Source: Nocardia anocheti (GTDB lineage: Bacteria > Actinomycetota > Actinomycetes > Mycobacteriales > Mycobacteriaceae). Taken from it: 64,000 nucleotides of DNA. Location of the stretch: the NCBI RefSeq assembly GCF_029675105.1, contig NZ_JAQQFV010000007.1, positions 310,001 through 374,000 of the forward strand. The letters run 5' to 3'. The notes under the pieces were generated by a model, which saw nothing but the letters and a program-made list of their open reading frames with translations, had not been told where the DNA came from and did no database searches. Position numbers and translations under genes: made by a program. The stretch's first letter is position 1; every line of letters starts with the position of its first letter. Positions 43,113 through 53,274 of the stretch are shown one piece after another.

Positions 43113-43781
43113 CTAGGCCCGCTGCCTGCGCACCATCTCCGCGATCCACACCGGCGCGAACGGTGACGTGCACCCCTTGGGCGTCGGGTAGTCCGCGAGC
43201 ACCCGCAGCCGTTCACCGATATCCACGGCCCTGGTCCGGTATTCGGGGTGCTCGATCCCGATCTGGGCCAGGGTGTGGTTCATCGCCCACTGCAACCGCA
43301 CCGGCGCGTCCTTCATCCCCGCCTCGATGAGATCGAGCAGCCCGTCCAGATCCAGCCCCTCCGGCTTCTTCACCACCCGCTCACTGGTCAGCGCCCACCC
43401 CGCACTGGCCACCACCGGATCCGCGTCCGCGAACCACGCCACCCGCAGTTCCTCCGCGTGCGGACTCTTCTTCACCACATAGTTCACCAGCCAGTCCTGC
43501 ACTTTCGGCGTCCGCGCCGCCCGCAGCATGGCATCCAACTCCGCCCGCGTGAACGCCTTCGGCCGACAGATCAACAACGCCAACAACCGCGCCGAACTGT
43601 CCCCGGTCGCCCACAACCCCACCGCCAACTCCTGCTGCGTCTTCAACCGCTTGGCCACCGCCCGCAGCTGCGTGAGATTCACCCCGTGCTCGTCCCCGTG
43701 CTTCTCGTTCACCGCCCGGATCTTCGGATCCTCGAGCCCCGCCAACTCGGCCATCACTTGCGCCACCTGCGTCTCGGTCAC
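43113..43781 (-). CDS. AlkD-like DNA alkylation repair HEAT-repeat protein
   Basis: A 222-residue all-helical protein. VMAELAGLEDPKIRAVNEKHG and GVNLTQLRAVAKRLK open the fold. RPKAFTRAELDAML, WLVNYVVKKS and LQWAMNHTLAQIGI follow as HEAT-like repeats, as in AlkD-type DNA glycosylases. It would excise alkylated bases. GTG 43781 follows GGAGGAG by 5 nt. It is divergent from the iron-box promoter at 43865. Whether it keeps glycosylase activity cannot be told. Confidence 0.78.
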   Translation of the reverse strand: MTETQVAQVMAELAGLEDPKIRAVNEKHGDEHGVNLTQLRAVAKRLKTQQELAVGLWATGDSSARLLALLICRPKAFTRAELDAMLRAARTPKVQDWLVNYVVKKSPHAEELRVAWFADADPVVASAGWALTSERVVKKPEGLDLDGLLDLIEAGMKDAPVRLQWAMNHTLAQIGIEHPEYRTRAVDIGERLRVLADYPTPKGCTSPFAPVWIAEMVRRQRA

Positions 43782-43864
43782 CGAACTCCTCCTGGTCTTG
43801 GGGCTGGATGAGACTCGACGGTAGCCCGTCACGGCCCCGCCGGGAACACGCCCGGCCCGCGCAC

Positions 43865-43894
43865 TTGACCAGTTAGGTAAGCCTGACCTATGCT
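43865..43894 (+). promoter_or_regulatory. promoter with embedded IdeR/DtxR iron box
   Basis: TTGACC (43865-43870), 18-nt spacer, TATGCT (43889-43894). The 19-mer TTAGGTAAGCCTGACCTAT (43873-43891) fills the spacer and overlaps the -10. It matches the IdeR consensus at 15 of 19 positions with dyad symmetry. Predicted start of transcription is at about 43901. Confidence 0.8.
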
Positions 43895-43900
43895 CAACTC

Positions 43901-44000
43901 GGCGTACGGATGAGCCGGTGGTCCCGAGGGCTGCGGTCGACCCCCTCATTCATGCCGCGGCGGGCTCCGTCTTCGTGACGGGGTCCGCCGCATCGTTTTT
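43901..44000 (+). ncRNA. candidate iron-responsive small RNA
   Basis: The region between the iron-box promoter and a strong intrinsic terminator has no supported reading frame and would give an RNA of about 100 nt. It can fold as a first stem (GGATGAG, 43908-43914, with CTCATTC, 43945-43951), whose 3' arm follows a CCCC stretch, and then the terminator hairpin. A CCCCCTCATT segment could pair with G-rich ribosome sites. Mycobacteria have an IdeR-controlled sRNA of this size (MrsI), which makes the reading plausible; I do not claim homology. Confidence 0.6.
43957..44000 (+). terminator. intrinsic terminator with T-run
   Basis: A 15-bp stem (43957-43971 with 43977-43991, two G-U wobbles) closed by TTCGT, then ATCG and TTTTT (43996-44000). 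It is the only hairpin in the window with a proper plus-strand T-run right after it. It ends 48 nt before the next gene. Confidence 0.85.
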
Positions 44001-44048
44001 CGGTGCGGGGTGGGCGCGGCTGATAGGTCATGGTGTAGACCGGAGTCT

Positions 44049-44471
44049 ATGAGTGAACTGTCGCTGGCCGATATCTCGCCGGAACTGATGAACGAGGCGA
44101 GCAAAGGCACCTTCACCGATCTGATCGGTCTGCGCTACACCGAGGTGTCCGCGGATCGGGTGCGCGGGGAGTGGGAGGTGCGTCCGCAGCTGTTCCAGCC
44201 CGCGGGGATCCAGAACGGTGGCGTGTACTGCACGGTCATCGAGACGCTGGCCAGCGTGGGCGGCGGGGTGTGGTTCGGCGACCGCGGGTCGGTGGTGGGC
44301 GTCAACAACAACACCGACTTCCTGCGCGCGGTCAGCAAGGGGCTGCTCACCGGTGAGGCCACGCCGATCCATCGCGGCCGCACCCAGCAGCTGTGGCAGG
44401 TGGTGATCACCGACGCCGACGGGCGCACGGTCGCGCGCGGTCAGGTCCGGTTGCAGAACCTGTCTGCCTGA
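44049..44471 (+). CDS. PaaI/hotdog-fold thioesterase (Rv1847-like)
   Basis: A 140-residue hotdog protein. The family segment PAGIQNGGVYCTVIETLAS shortened at both ends carries the Asn/Gly active region and Glu. VVGVNNNTDFLRAVSKG matches the central helix boundary. It hydrolyses acyl-CoA or aryl-CoA thioesters. ATG 44049 has GGAG 3-4 nt upstream. In M. tuberculosis the same kind of gene lies between blaI and ureA, so this is conserved backbone. The stop is 6 bp from the convergent exonuclease stop. Confidence 0.87.
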   Translation: MSELSLADISPELMNEASKGTFTDLIGLRYTEVSADRVRGEWEVRPQLFQPAGIQNGGVYCTVIETLASVGGGVWFGDRGSVVGVNNNTDFLRAVSKGLLTGEATPIHRGRTQQLWQVVITDADGRTVARGQVRLQNLSA

Positions 44472-44477
44472 GCGGGG

Positions 44478-45050
44478 TCACTCCTCGGTGGTGACCCGCC
44501 AGCCGCCGCGATCGAGCACGTGGGTCACCAGCGCGCCGATGTTCCACGCGTCGTCCTCGCCGCGATGGTGCCTGCCCTCGAGCGGCAGCCCGGCGATGCC
44601 CAGCGCGCCTGCCATGCCCTGACGCCTGCGCAGGCCGCGGGACTCGGCGAAGACCTGCTTGGCATTGGTGTGTCGCGGGCCGAACGGATAGGGCACCCCC
44701 GTTTCGGCGCACTGGACGAAGAACTGCTTGCGGTCGTAATCGCCCCAGCTGGCCCACGGCCGGGTCGCGGCGGCGAAATCCGTCGTCAGGATGCGGCAGG
44801 CCTCGGCGAAATCGACGCCCGAGTCGACCTGCTGCTGGGTCAGGCCGGTGAGTTCGGTGCAGAACTCGCCGACGGTGGAGCGGGTGGGACGCACGAGAAT
44901 GCCGTGCTTGCTCACCCTGGTGTGGGTCGCGAGGTCGACCACGGTGAGGCCGATCTCGATGATCTCGCTGGTCTGGCCGGGCGGGGGAGCGCCCGTCCAA
45001 CAGGTGGCCTCGATATCGACCACGTTCAAGAGTTCCGAATGTGTTGTCAT
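44478..45050 (-). CDS. DEDDh 3'-5' exonuclease (ERI-1/KapD-like)
   Basis: A 190-residue exonuclease with motif I VVDIEATCW (Asp, Glu), Exo II region SWGDYDRKQF, and Exo III HRGEDDAWN giving the DEDDh His and Asp. Relatives trim RNA or DNA 3' ends. It is leaderless: TACCGT (45062-45057 on the minus strand) ends 6 nt before the ATG. It is inserted between the hotdog gene and ureA compared with M. tuberculosis. Confidence 0.87.
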   Translation of the reverse strand: MTTHSELLNVVDIEATCWTGAPPPGQTSEIIEIGLTVVDLATHTRVSKHGILVRPTRSTVGEFCTELTGLTQQQVDSGVDFAEACRILTTDFAAATRPWASWGDYDRKQFFVQCAETGVPYPFGPRHTNAKQVFAESRGLRRRQGMAGALGIAGLPLEGRHHRGEDDAWNIGALVTHVLDRGGWRVTTEE

Positions 45051-45056
45051 CCCGCG

Positions 45057-45062
45057 ACGGTA
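45057..45062 (-). promoter_or_regulatory. leaderless-type -10 box
   Basis: TACCGT, 6 nt (CGCGGG), ATG 45050. No ribosome site for the exonuclease gene. Confidence 0.55.
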
Positions 45063-45158
45063 CGGGGTGAGTGCCGTTGGGCTCCACCGGTTTCCCCACC
45101 GCCCCGGGACATCTCGCGCGGCGGAGCTCCGTCGCGCGGCGGGACCGGCACGGACATG

Positions 45159-45171
45159 CCAGAATATCTGG
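45159..45171 (+). promoter_or_regulatory. inverted repeat upstream of ureA
   Basis: CCAGA-ATA-TCTGG lies 35 nt before the ureA ATG in the 155-bp gap. Its A/T core could be part of a promoter or a regulator site for the urease genes. Confidence 0.4.
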
Positions 45172-45205
45172 TCACCCGCCTAGTCCATCGCCGAGGAGAG
45201 ACCCG

Positions 45206-45508
<303 letters not shown>

Positions 45509-45517
45509 GCGAGGGCG

Positions 45518-45846
45518 ATGATTCCCGGTGAGTATCTCTGTGCCGAGGGCATGATCGAGCTGAACGCGGGGGCGGTGCGCGTCGAACTCGAGGTGGTCAA
45601 CACCGGCGACCGGCCGGTGCAGGTCGGCAGCCACGTGCACTTCCCGCAGGCCAACGCGGCGTTGCAGTTCGATCGCGCCGCCGCGCACGGGCACCGTCTC
45701 GACATCCCGGCGGGCACCGCCGTGCGCTTCGAACCCGGTCTGCCGCAACGGGTCTCGCTGGTGCCGCTGGGCGGCACCCGGGAGGTCTACGGCATCAGCG
45801 CCGACCCGCCGGGCTGCCTGGACGCGACCACTCAGGAAGAGAACCG

Positions 45847-45850
<4 letters not shown>
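45518..45850 (+). CDS. ureB: urease beta subunit
   Basis: A 110-residue UreB: MIPGEYLCAEGMIELN, VNTGDRPVQVGSHVHFPQAN, then AAHGHRLDIPAGTAVRFEPG. Structural subunit binding UreC. Its end overlaps the ureC start (ATGA). Confidence 0.97.
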
Positions 45851-47568
<1,718 letters not shown>

Positions 47569-47692
47569 AACATGGCGGCTGGCGCCGCGGACTCTCGGCC
47601 TGTTCCCTCGGCCTTCCCTCCCTCCGGGCACTCCTTCGTCGCACCCTCCGGTCAGTCCAGGCCGAGGCGGCCGAGAGCCGTGGCGGTCTCGC

Positions 47693-49003
47693 TCAGTCGA
47701 ACGAGCAGCCGGTGACCGGCTTGTCCGCCAGCCGTTCGAGCAGGTAGGTCACCGCGTTGTCGGGGCCGAAACCGTCGATGATCTCCGGACCGAAGTGGTT
47801 CGGGATGGTGAAGCCCGGCATGATCGGCGGCAACTCGTTGGTGCGGAAGGTGACCGTGGCGCCCTGCCCGCACCAGTCCTCGGCGAGGCGCCGGGCCTGC
47901 CCGTAGGGGACGGTGTCGTCGTTGCGGCCGCTGGTGATGAACACCGGGGTGGTGGGCTTGCGGCTGCCCAGGCGCAGTTCGGCCAGGACCGGCGCGGCCT
48001 CGGGGATGTCGGCGAGGTGCTCGGTGAGTGAACGGCCGTCCACCGTCAGCGAATTCGTGCGCAGGAACGGGTGGTAGACGATCAGGTCGGCCACGCAGGA
48101 ATCGCTCAGTGTCGCCAGCATGGCGCGGCCCTCGGGCGAGGTCACCCGGTCGACCGCGCGCTGCAGTTCGGGGTAGCGCGCCAGCATGCCGTTGACCGCG
48201 AAGCCGATGGCGCCGCCGATCAGCGCGCCGTCGATCTGCTTCAGGATCTCACCGAGATCGGCCACCGGGCCACCGGCCCAGGTGCCCTTCAGATTCAGCT
48301 CCGGCGCGTACTCCGGTGCCAGCTCTGCCGCCGCCGCGGTGGCCCCACCGCCCTGCGAATAGCCCCACAGCACCAGCGGCGTCTCCGGGCCGACCCCGCC
48401 GAGTGCGTTGGCCGCCCTGGCGCCGTCGAGAATGGCGTGCCCGCTCTCGAAACGGTTGGCGTAGGTGTGGATTCCGGGGGTGCCGAGGCCGATGTAGTCG
48501 GTGATCAGCACGCGGGCGCCGAGCGCGCTCCACACCGCCGAGGAGGGCAGTTCCTGATTGGCCGACAGGCCCAGCGCCGGGTCGGCGGTCACCGAGACGC
48601 CGGTGGAGAACGCCACCGACATCGCGCAGCGGTCACCCTGCCCGGAGGTGCCGGGGCCGATCACCACGGTCGGACGCGCGCCGGGGCCCTGCCAGGGGTT
48701 GGTCGGCTCGATGTAGGTGCCCGACACCGCGACCGGGGACCCGTCCTGCAGCCGCGAGGTGTACATGACGTGCTGGGCCTGCGTCGGCCAGCCCGTCGCC
48801 GTCGGCGGCGTCGCCAGAATGGTCATCGGCTGCGTCTTCACGATCGCGCCGGGCGCCTCGGGCAGCTGCGCGGGCGGCACGTAGAACGCGCTGACCGGCT
48901 CGGCCACCGCCGGTCCCGCGCCGACCAGGTGCCCGGCCGCCGTCGCCAGGCACACCAGTGCCGTCATCGCCACACGACTCACCGCTGAGCGTGATTGCTG
49001 CAT
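47693..49003 (-). CDS. secreted lipase family protein (LIP/triacylglycerol lipase type)
   Basis: About 436 residues, exported (signal peptide ending AVAEP at about residue 36). Alpha/beta hydrolase with nucleophile elbow GYSQGGG, Asp in GRNDDTVPYGQ and His in PNHFGPE near the C-terminus. The family includes the secretory lipases of Nocardia and Mycobacterium. ATG 49003 is preceded by GGAG at 6 nt; in-frame ATG 49015 and GTG 49018 are alternatives. It converges on ureC and is the first gene of the block that splits the urease cluster. Confidence 0.88.
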   Translation of the reverse strand: MQQSRSAVSRVAMTALVCLATAAGHLVGAGPAVAEPVSAFYVPPAQLPEAPGAIVKTQPMTILATPPTATGWPTQAQHVMYTSRLQDGSPVAVSGTYIEPTNPWQGPGARPTVVIGPGTSGQGDRCAMSVAFSTGVSVTADPALGLSANQELPSSAVWSALGARVLITDYIGLGTPGIHTYANRFESGHAILDGARAANALGGVGPETPLVLWGYSQGGGATAAAAELAPEYAPELNLKGTWAGGPVADLGEILKQIDGALIGGAIGFAVNGMLARYPELQRAVDRVTSPEGRAMLATLSDSCVADLIVYHPFLRTNSLTVDGRSLTEHLADIPEAAPVLAELRLGSRKPTTPVFITSGRNDDTVPYGQARRLAEDWCGQGATVTFRTNELPPIMPGFTIPNHFGPEIIDGFGPDNAVTYLLERLADKPVTGCSFD

Positions 49004-49265
49004 TCCACTCTCCATCACCGTTACCCCGCCCTGTCACGGGTGTGTCCTGGGCCGCAGAACCGGGTCGGGCATGATGTGCGTCACCGGAATCTGAAACCGA
49101 TGCGACAGTAACACGGTTACTGGTCGGTATGAAACGGTGTGGTGCGGCCCCGGTCAGGGCGGGTGCTGGTCGCGCGGCTAGGCTCGGCGCGATCCGAACG
49201 GGGCGGGTGGACAGCGCGCCCTGCCGTGTAGCGCCGGGGAGCCCCGGCAGGAGGGGACCGCAGTC

Positions 49266-49817
49266 ATGGACGACCTGAACAACGCCGCCGACGAACTCTC
49301 GCGTTGGGCCGAGGATCTGGAACGCAAGGCGCAGCGGTATCAGGAACTGCACGGCAAGATGACCGAGGTCAGCGTCACCGACACCTCGGCCGATGGCCGG
49401 ATCAGCGTCACCGTCGACGCCAACGGTTCCACCACCGCCATCACCCTGGCCGCCGCCGTACGCGGCATGGACCCCACCGCGGTCGCGGCCGAACTCATGG
49501 CCTGCACGCACCGGGCCCAGGCCCGGCTGCGCGACCAGGTCACCGGGCTGGTCCACGACATGGTCGGCACCGACGAGGCGGGCGAGGCGATCGTCGGCCA
49601 GTACGCCGAGCGGTTCCCCGACCTGGACGCCGAACCCTCCGCGCCCACCCCGCCCCCGGCCCCGCCCGCGCCGCCCGCCGCCCCGGCCGCGCCGTGGCCC
49701 GCCGCCTCCGCGCCGGAGACCCCGGCCGGTCGCAAGCCCGACCGGGACCGGGTCGTCGCGCCGGAGGAGCCGTCCGAGGAGGACATGTTCTTCCAGCGCA
49801 GGTCCTGGTTGCAGTAG
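49266..49817 (+). CDS. YbaB/EbfC-like protein of an ESX-substrate cluster
   Basis: A 183-residue protein. Residues 1-110 are a YbaB/EbfC-like dimer fold (helix with LERKAQRYQELHGKM, then strands GRISVTVDANGSTTAITL). The rest is a Pro/Ala-rich linker ending in a short acidic/aromatic tail EEPSEEDMFFQRRSW. In Nocardia and Rhodococcus such proteins often precede EspC/WXG proteins. AGGAGGGG lies 9 nt before the ATG. Its role there is unknown; chaperone-like binding is inference. Confidence 0.78.
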   Translation: MDDLNNAADELSRWAEDLERKAQRYQELHGKMTEVSVTDTSADGRISVTVDANGSTTAITLAAAVRGMDPTAVAAELMACTHRAQARLRDQVTGLVHDMVGTDEAGEAIVGQYAERFPDLDAEPSAPTPPPAPPAPPAAPAAPWPAASAPETPAGRKPDRDRVVAPEEPSEEDMFFQRRSWLQ

Positions 49818-49928
49818 TCGCGCGCGAATTCCCGGGCGGCGAGGGAACCGAATCGTGGTCTGCCGCGTCCAACCCTTTCGACAAGTGTTCCGGTACGGGC
49901 GAGCTCATTATGACCAGGAGGATTCAGC

Positions 49929-50258
49929 GTGACGTGTGCGGTGAATGTCAGTGTCGATGCGATCAGAACGCACGCCGCGACGGTGGACGGCGTCGCTTCC
50001 GGCGTGGCCGAGGCGGTGCAGGCCGCGAGCTATCTCGCGCGCGCCGACGACGGCTACGGCGTGTTGCCGAAGCCGTTGGTGTGGATGCTGCTCGATGACC
50101 TGCACGACCAAGTCCTCAGCGCGATGGAGCAACTCGGCACACTGACCGCCGAGATGCCGGGCAAGCTGCGTACCGCCGCCGACACCTTCGAATCCTGTGA
50201 CACCACACGGGCCGGTGACATCACGACCAAGACCACCGAGATCGAGAGGAACGTGTAG
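49929..50258 (+). CDS. EspC-like ESX (type VII) secretion target
   Basis: A 109-residue helical protein of the EspC/T7SS_ESX family: a helix around VSVDAIRTHAATVDGVASGV, then YGVLPKPLVWMLLDDLHDQVLSAMEQLG, given here by its ends only, and a C-terminal helix. No signal peptide, as expected for ESX substrates. GTG 49929 follows AGGAGG by 7 nt. It lies 2 bp before the WXG-type gene and probably forms a secreted heterodimer with it. No ESX core genes are in the window. Confidence 0.82.
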   Translation: MTCAVNVSVDAIRTHAATVDGVASGVAEAVQAASYLARADDGYGVLPKPLVWMLLDDLHDQVLSAMEQLGTLTAEMPGKLRTAADTFESCDTTRAGDITTKTTEIERNV

Positions 50259-50260
50259 CG

Positions 50261-51256
50261 ATGGGCGAAGCCAGCGCTGTGGGCGCCTTCCTCAACGAGG
50301 TGACCATCCCGGGCACAGTCAACAACTTCGATGACGGTGCCGCACCGGACAACGATCTGCTCGCCGATGGGGTCGACTATCGGGACAGCTATTACCAGGA
50401 GGACAATCCTGTCCTGAAGAATGTCGGCCGTTGGAAGGTCGACGAGAGCGACGAAGGCGACAAGTCGCTCGATCCTGGCATCATGAAGGGCACCCTCGTC
50501 GGTGACGTCATGGAGAACGGTTACGGCCTCCAGCAGGCACTGACCACCGATGGCTCGCTGATGGACAAGGCCGAAGCCATCATGAAGGCGTCTTCGACCG
50601 GCGCCGATGTCGTCGACGCGGTGAAGATGTTCACCAAAGCCATCAAGGGCGCCACGACGCTGGCGAAGTTCGATCCGTTCAACTTCCTGGGATCGCAGCT
50701 GATGAGCTGGATGCTCGAACACGTCGAACCGATGCGGAAGACCCTGGAATCACTCACCGGCAGCCCCGATATGGTTCAGGCGTACTCCGATTCCTGGAAG
50801 AATATCGGCGAAGCGCTGACCACGACCGCGCAGCAGTATGCCGCGGCGATCGATTCGGGAATCGGTGCGTGGGCCGGCGCTGCGGCTGATGCCTATAAGG
50901 CGAGCGCCACGGAATTGACCGGCAAGATCGCGGAAAACGCCGCGCTCGCCGGGATCCTCAAGGATGCCAACGATGGAATGAAGCGCATCGTGGAAGCGGT
51001 GCGCGGGGTCGTCGTGGAAGTCCTCAGCAATCTGGCAGGCATGCTGGCCGAGATCACCGCCCTGCTGATCGCGTCGGCCGGCACCGCGACCCCGGCGCTC
51101 ATCGCACGCGCCCTGTTCGACATCTCGGCCTCGGCGCTGACGATCAGCGCTCTGCTCAAGGAGCTGTCGTCGGCCGTCGTGTCGTTGAAGGGACTCGTCC
51201 AGGCGGGCGTGCAGACGGTGCGGGGAATCGTCGAGATCCAGACCGCCAAGGCGTAG
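50261..51256 (+). CDS. large WXG-type protein with hydrophobic C-terminus
   Basis: A 331-residue protein. A WXG100-like helical hairpin occupies about residues 165-245, with the turn GIGAWAGAAADAYKASA (Trp-x-Gly). It is preceded by a 160-residue N-terminal part and followed by a long apolar stretch (VVVEVLSNLAGMLAEITAL, then LIASAGTATPALIARALF). I see no classical toxin domain. The membrane-inserting look of the C-terminus suggests a pore or membrane-anchored effector. A clear YxxxD/E export signal is not evident. It is coupled to the EspC-like gene. Confidence 0.75.
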   Translation: MGEASAVGAFLNEVTIPGTVNNFDDGAAPDNDLLADGVDYRDSYYQEDNPVLKNVGRWKVDESDEGDKSLDPGIMKGTLVGDVMENGYGLQQALTTDGSLMDKAEAIMKASSTGADVVDAVKMFTKAIKGATTLAKFDPFNFLGSQLMSWMLEHVEPMRKTLESLTGSPDMVQAYSDSWKNIGEALTTTAQQYAAAIDSGIGAWAGAAADAYKASATELTGKIAENAALAGILKDANDGMKRIVEAVRGVVVEVLSNLAGMLAEITALLIASAGTATPALIARALFDISASALTISALLKELSSAVVSLKGLVQAGVQTVRGIVEIQTAKA

Positions 51257-51275
51257 CGATGGCACACTGGCGTCC

Positions 51276-51947
51276 ATGACCGACAACGACTGGGCAGGCG
51301 TCGACCGGTATCTCGTGGACACCCTCGTCGGAACGGAGGGCGCGCCCGCGCTGGCAGCCAATGCCGACGCGGGCCTGCCGCCGATCGACGTCTCACCACC
51401 GCAGGGGAAGTTCCTGCACCTGCTCGCGAGGACGGCGAACGCCCACCGCGTGCTCGAGATCGGCACGCTCGGCGGGTACAGCACCGAGTGGCTGGCCAGG
51501 GCGGTCGGGCCGGAGGGCACCGTGGTGACCCTGGAGTTCGAACCGCGGCACGCGAAGGTGGCGCGGGAGAATCTGGACCGGGCGGGAATCGGGGACCGGG
51601 TCGAGATCGTCGTCGGTCCGGCGCTGGACACGTTGCCCGGCGTCGCCGAAGACCTGACCCAACCGTTCGACCTGGTGTTCATCGACGCCGACAAGGTGAA
51701 CAACTCGAACTATGTGCAGTGGGCGCTGCGGCTCACCCGGCCGGGTTCGGTGATCATCGTCGACAATGTGGTGCGCGGTGGGGCGGTGGCCGACGAGCGG
51801 ACCGAGGACCCCAACGCGCGGGCCAGCCGCGAGTTGATCGACCTGCTCGCCGCCGAACCCAGCCTCGACGCGACCGTGATCCAGACGGTCGGGTCGAAGG
51901 GGTGGGACGGTTTCGCCTACGCGGTGGTCAACGGTCCGGCCGCCTGA
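51276..51947 (+). CDS. SAM-dependent O-methyltransferase (methyltransferase family 3)
   Basis: A 223-residue class I methyltransferase: HRVLEIGTLGGYSTEWLA binds SAM, VVTLEFEPRHAKVARENL is the ribose-binding acidic turn, LVFIDADKVNNSNYVQWAL and VIIVDNVVRGGAV hold the divalent-metal and catechol-type ligands. It methylates catechol-like hydroxyls or related small molecules. CACACT ends 7 nt before the ATG and there is no good ribosome site, so it may be leaderless. It converges on the P450 gene (13-bp gap). Confidence 0.88.
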   Translation: MTDNDWAGVDRYLVDTLVGTEGAPALAANADAGLPPIDVSPPQGKFLHLLARTANAHRVLEIGTLGGYSTEWLARAVGPEGTVVTLEFEPRHAKVARENLDRAGIGDRVEIVVGPALDTLPGVAEDLTQPFDLVFIDADKVNNSNYVQWALRLTRPGSVIIVDNVVRGGAVADERTEDPNARASRELIDLLAAEPSLDATVIQTVGSKGWDGFAYAVVNGPAA

Positions 51948-51960
51948 ATCGGCCCCGGGT

Positions 51961-53184
51961 TCAACGCAGGCGGACCGGCAGTTCGCGCAGGCCGCGGATG
52001 AGTGTGCTGGTCTGCCAGTGCGGATGCGACGCGGGGTCGGCGAGCCGTAGTTCGGGATAGCGGCGCTGCAGGGCGGTGAAGGCGATCTCGGCTTCCAAGC
52101 GGGCCAGCGGTGCGCCGACGCAGAAGTGGATGCCGTGGCCGAAGGCGAGGTGTCCGCTCGCTGGGCCGTCGATGGTGAGCGCGTCGGGATCGCCGAAACG
52201 GGCCGGGTCGCGATTGGCGGCCGAGAGGGCGACGTAGACGAGCTCGCCTTCGGGAATCTCGGTGTCGCCCACCGTGACCGGCTCCGCGGTGAACCGCACG
52301 GTCGCCATGTCTACGGGGCCGTCGAAACGCAGGAACTCCTCCACGGCGGCGGGCACTCCGGCCGGGTCGGCACACAGGGCCCGCCACTGATCGGGATGGC
52401 GCAGCAGCGCGTAGACGCCGTTGCCGATCAGATTGACGGTGGTCTCGTGTCCGGCGACCAGCAGCAGGAACGCCATGGCCACCAGCTCGTGGTCGGTGAG
52501 CCGGTCGCCCTCGTCGTCGGCGAGCACCAGGTGCGAGAGCAGGTCGTCGGCGGGGTGGGACTGCTTGGCGCGCACCAGTTCCGACAGATAGCGCGTCATC
52601 GCCTTGGCGGCCGCCGAGCGTTCCTCGTCGGCCTCGCCCGGCACCCCGACCAGCGAACGGGTCCAGGACTGGAAGTCGGCGCGGTCGGCGAAGGGCACGC
52701 CGAGCAGTTCGCAGATCACCGTTACCGGAAGGGGATTGGCGAAGACCTCCATGAGGTCGACCTCGTCCGCGGCGGCCATCGCATCGAGGAGATCCTCGGT
52801 GATCTCCTCGATGCGCGGGCGCAGGCCAGCCACCCGCCGCGTGGTGAAGGCCTTGTTCACCAGTTTGCGCAGGCGGGTGTGGCCGGGCGGGTCGGTGCTG
52901 AGCATGTGGGTGAGCAGCACGAGCGACTCGGCGTCGATCGGTTCGGCATCGCGTTTGTCATCGAGGATGGCGGCCGCGCGGGCCATGTCCTTGCGCAGGC
53001 GCGGATCGGCCAGGGCGGCACGCGCTTCCGGATAGCCGACGATCACCCAGCGCACCACCTCGTCGGGGAAGCGGACCCGGTGGACGGGGCCCGCCTCGCG
53101 CCAGCGGCGGTAGTGCGCGTGCGGATCGTCGAAGAATTCGGTGCCGAGGGACTCGATGCGGCTGGGAGCGGAGAGGTCGGCCAT
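51961..53184 (-). CDS. cytochrome P450
   Basis: A 407-residue soluble P450. The I-helix is LVAGHETTVNLI, the ExxR motif FLRFDGPVDMATVRF is preceded by the K-helix Glu, and the heme ligand is Cys355 in FGHGIHFCVGAPLARLE. It resembles actinobacterial CYP107/CYP105-like biosynthetic or degradative hydroxylases. Leaderless: TAGCGT ends 6 nt before the ATG. No ferredoxin gene adjoins; the FprB-like fusion at 21064 is distant. Substrate unknown. Confidence 0.92.
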   Translation of the reverse strand: MADLSAPSRIESLGTEFFDDPHAHYRRWREAGPVHRVRFPDEVVRWVIVGYPEARAALADPRLRKDMARAAAILDDKRDAEPIDAESLVLLTHMLSTDPPGHTRLRKLVNKAFTTRRVAGLRPRIEEITEDLLDAMAAADEVDLMEVFANPLPVTVICELLGVPFADRADFQSWTRSLVGVPGEADEERSAAAKAMTRYLSELVRAKQSHPADDLLSHLVLADDEGDRLTDHELVAMAFLLLVAGHETTVNLIGNGVYALLRHPDQWRALCADPAGVPAAVEEFLRFDGPVDMATVRFTAEPVTVGDTEIPEGELVYVALSAANRDPARFGDPDALTIDGPASGHLAFGHGIHFCVGAPLARLEAEIAFTALQRRYPELRLADPASHPHWQTSTLIRGLRELPVRLR

Positions 53185-53190
53185 GGATCG

Positions 53191-53196
53191 ACGCTA
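53191..53196 (-). promoter_or_regulatory. leaderless-type -10 box of the P450 gene
   Basis: Minus-strand TAGCGT, then CGATCC, then ATG 53184. No ribosome site present. Confidence 0.55.
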
Positions 53197-53274
53197 CCGA
53201 CCGGCGGCGGACATGTCGACGTCTATCGTGCTCATCGATCTTGTAATCGATTGGTACCGAACATGATTCGATGC

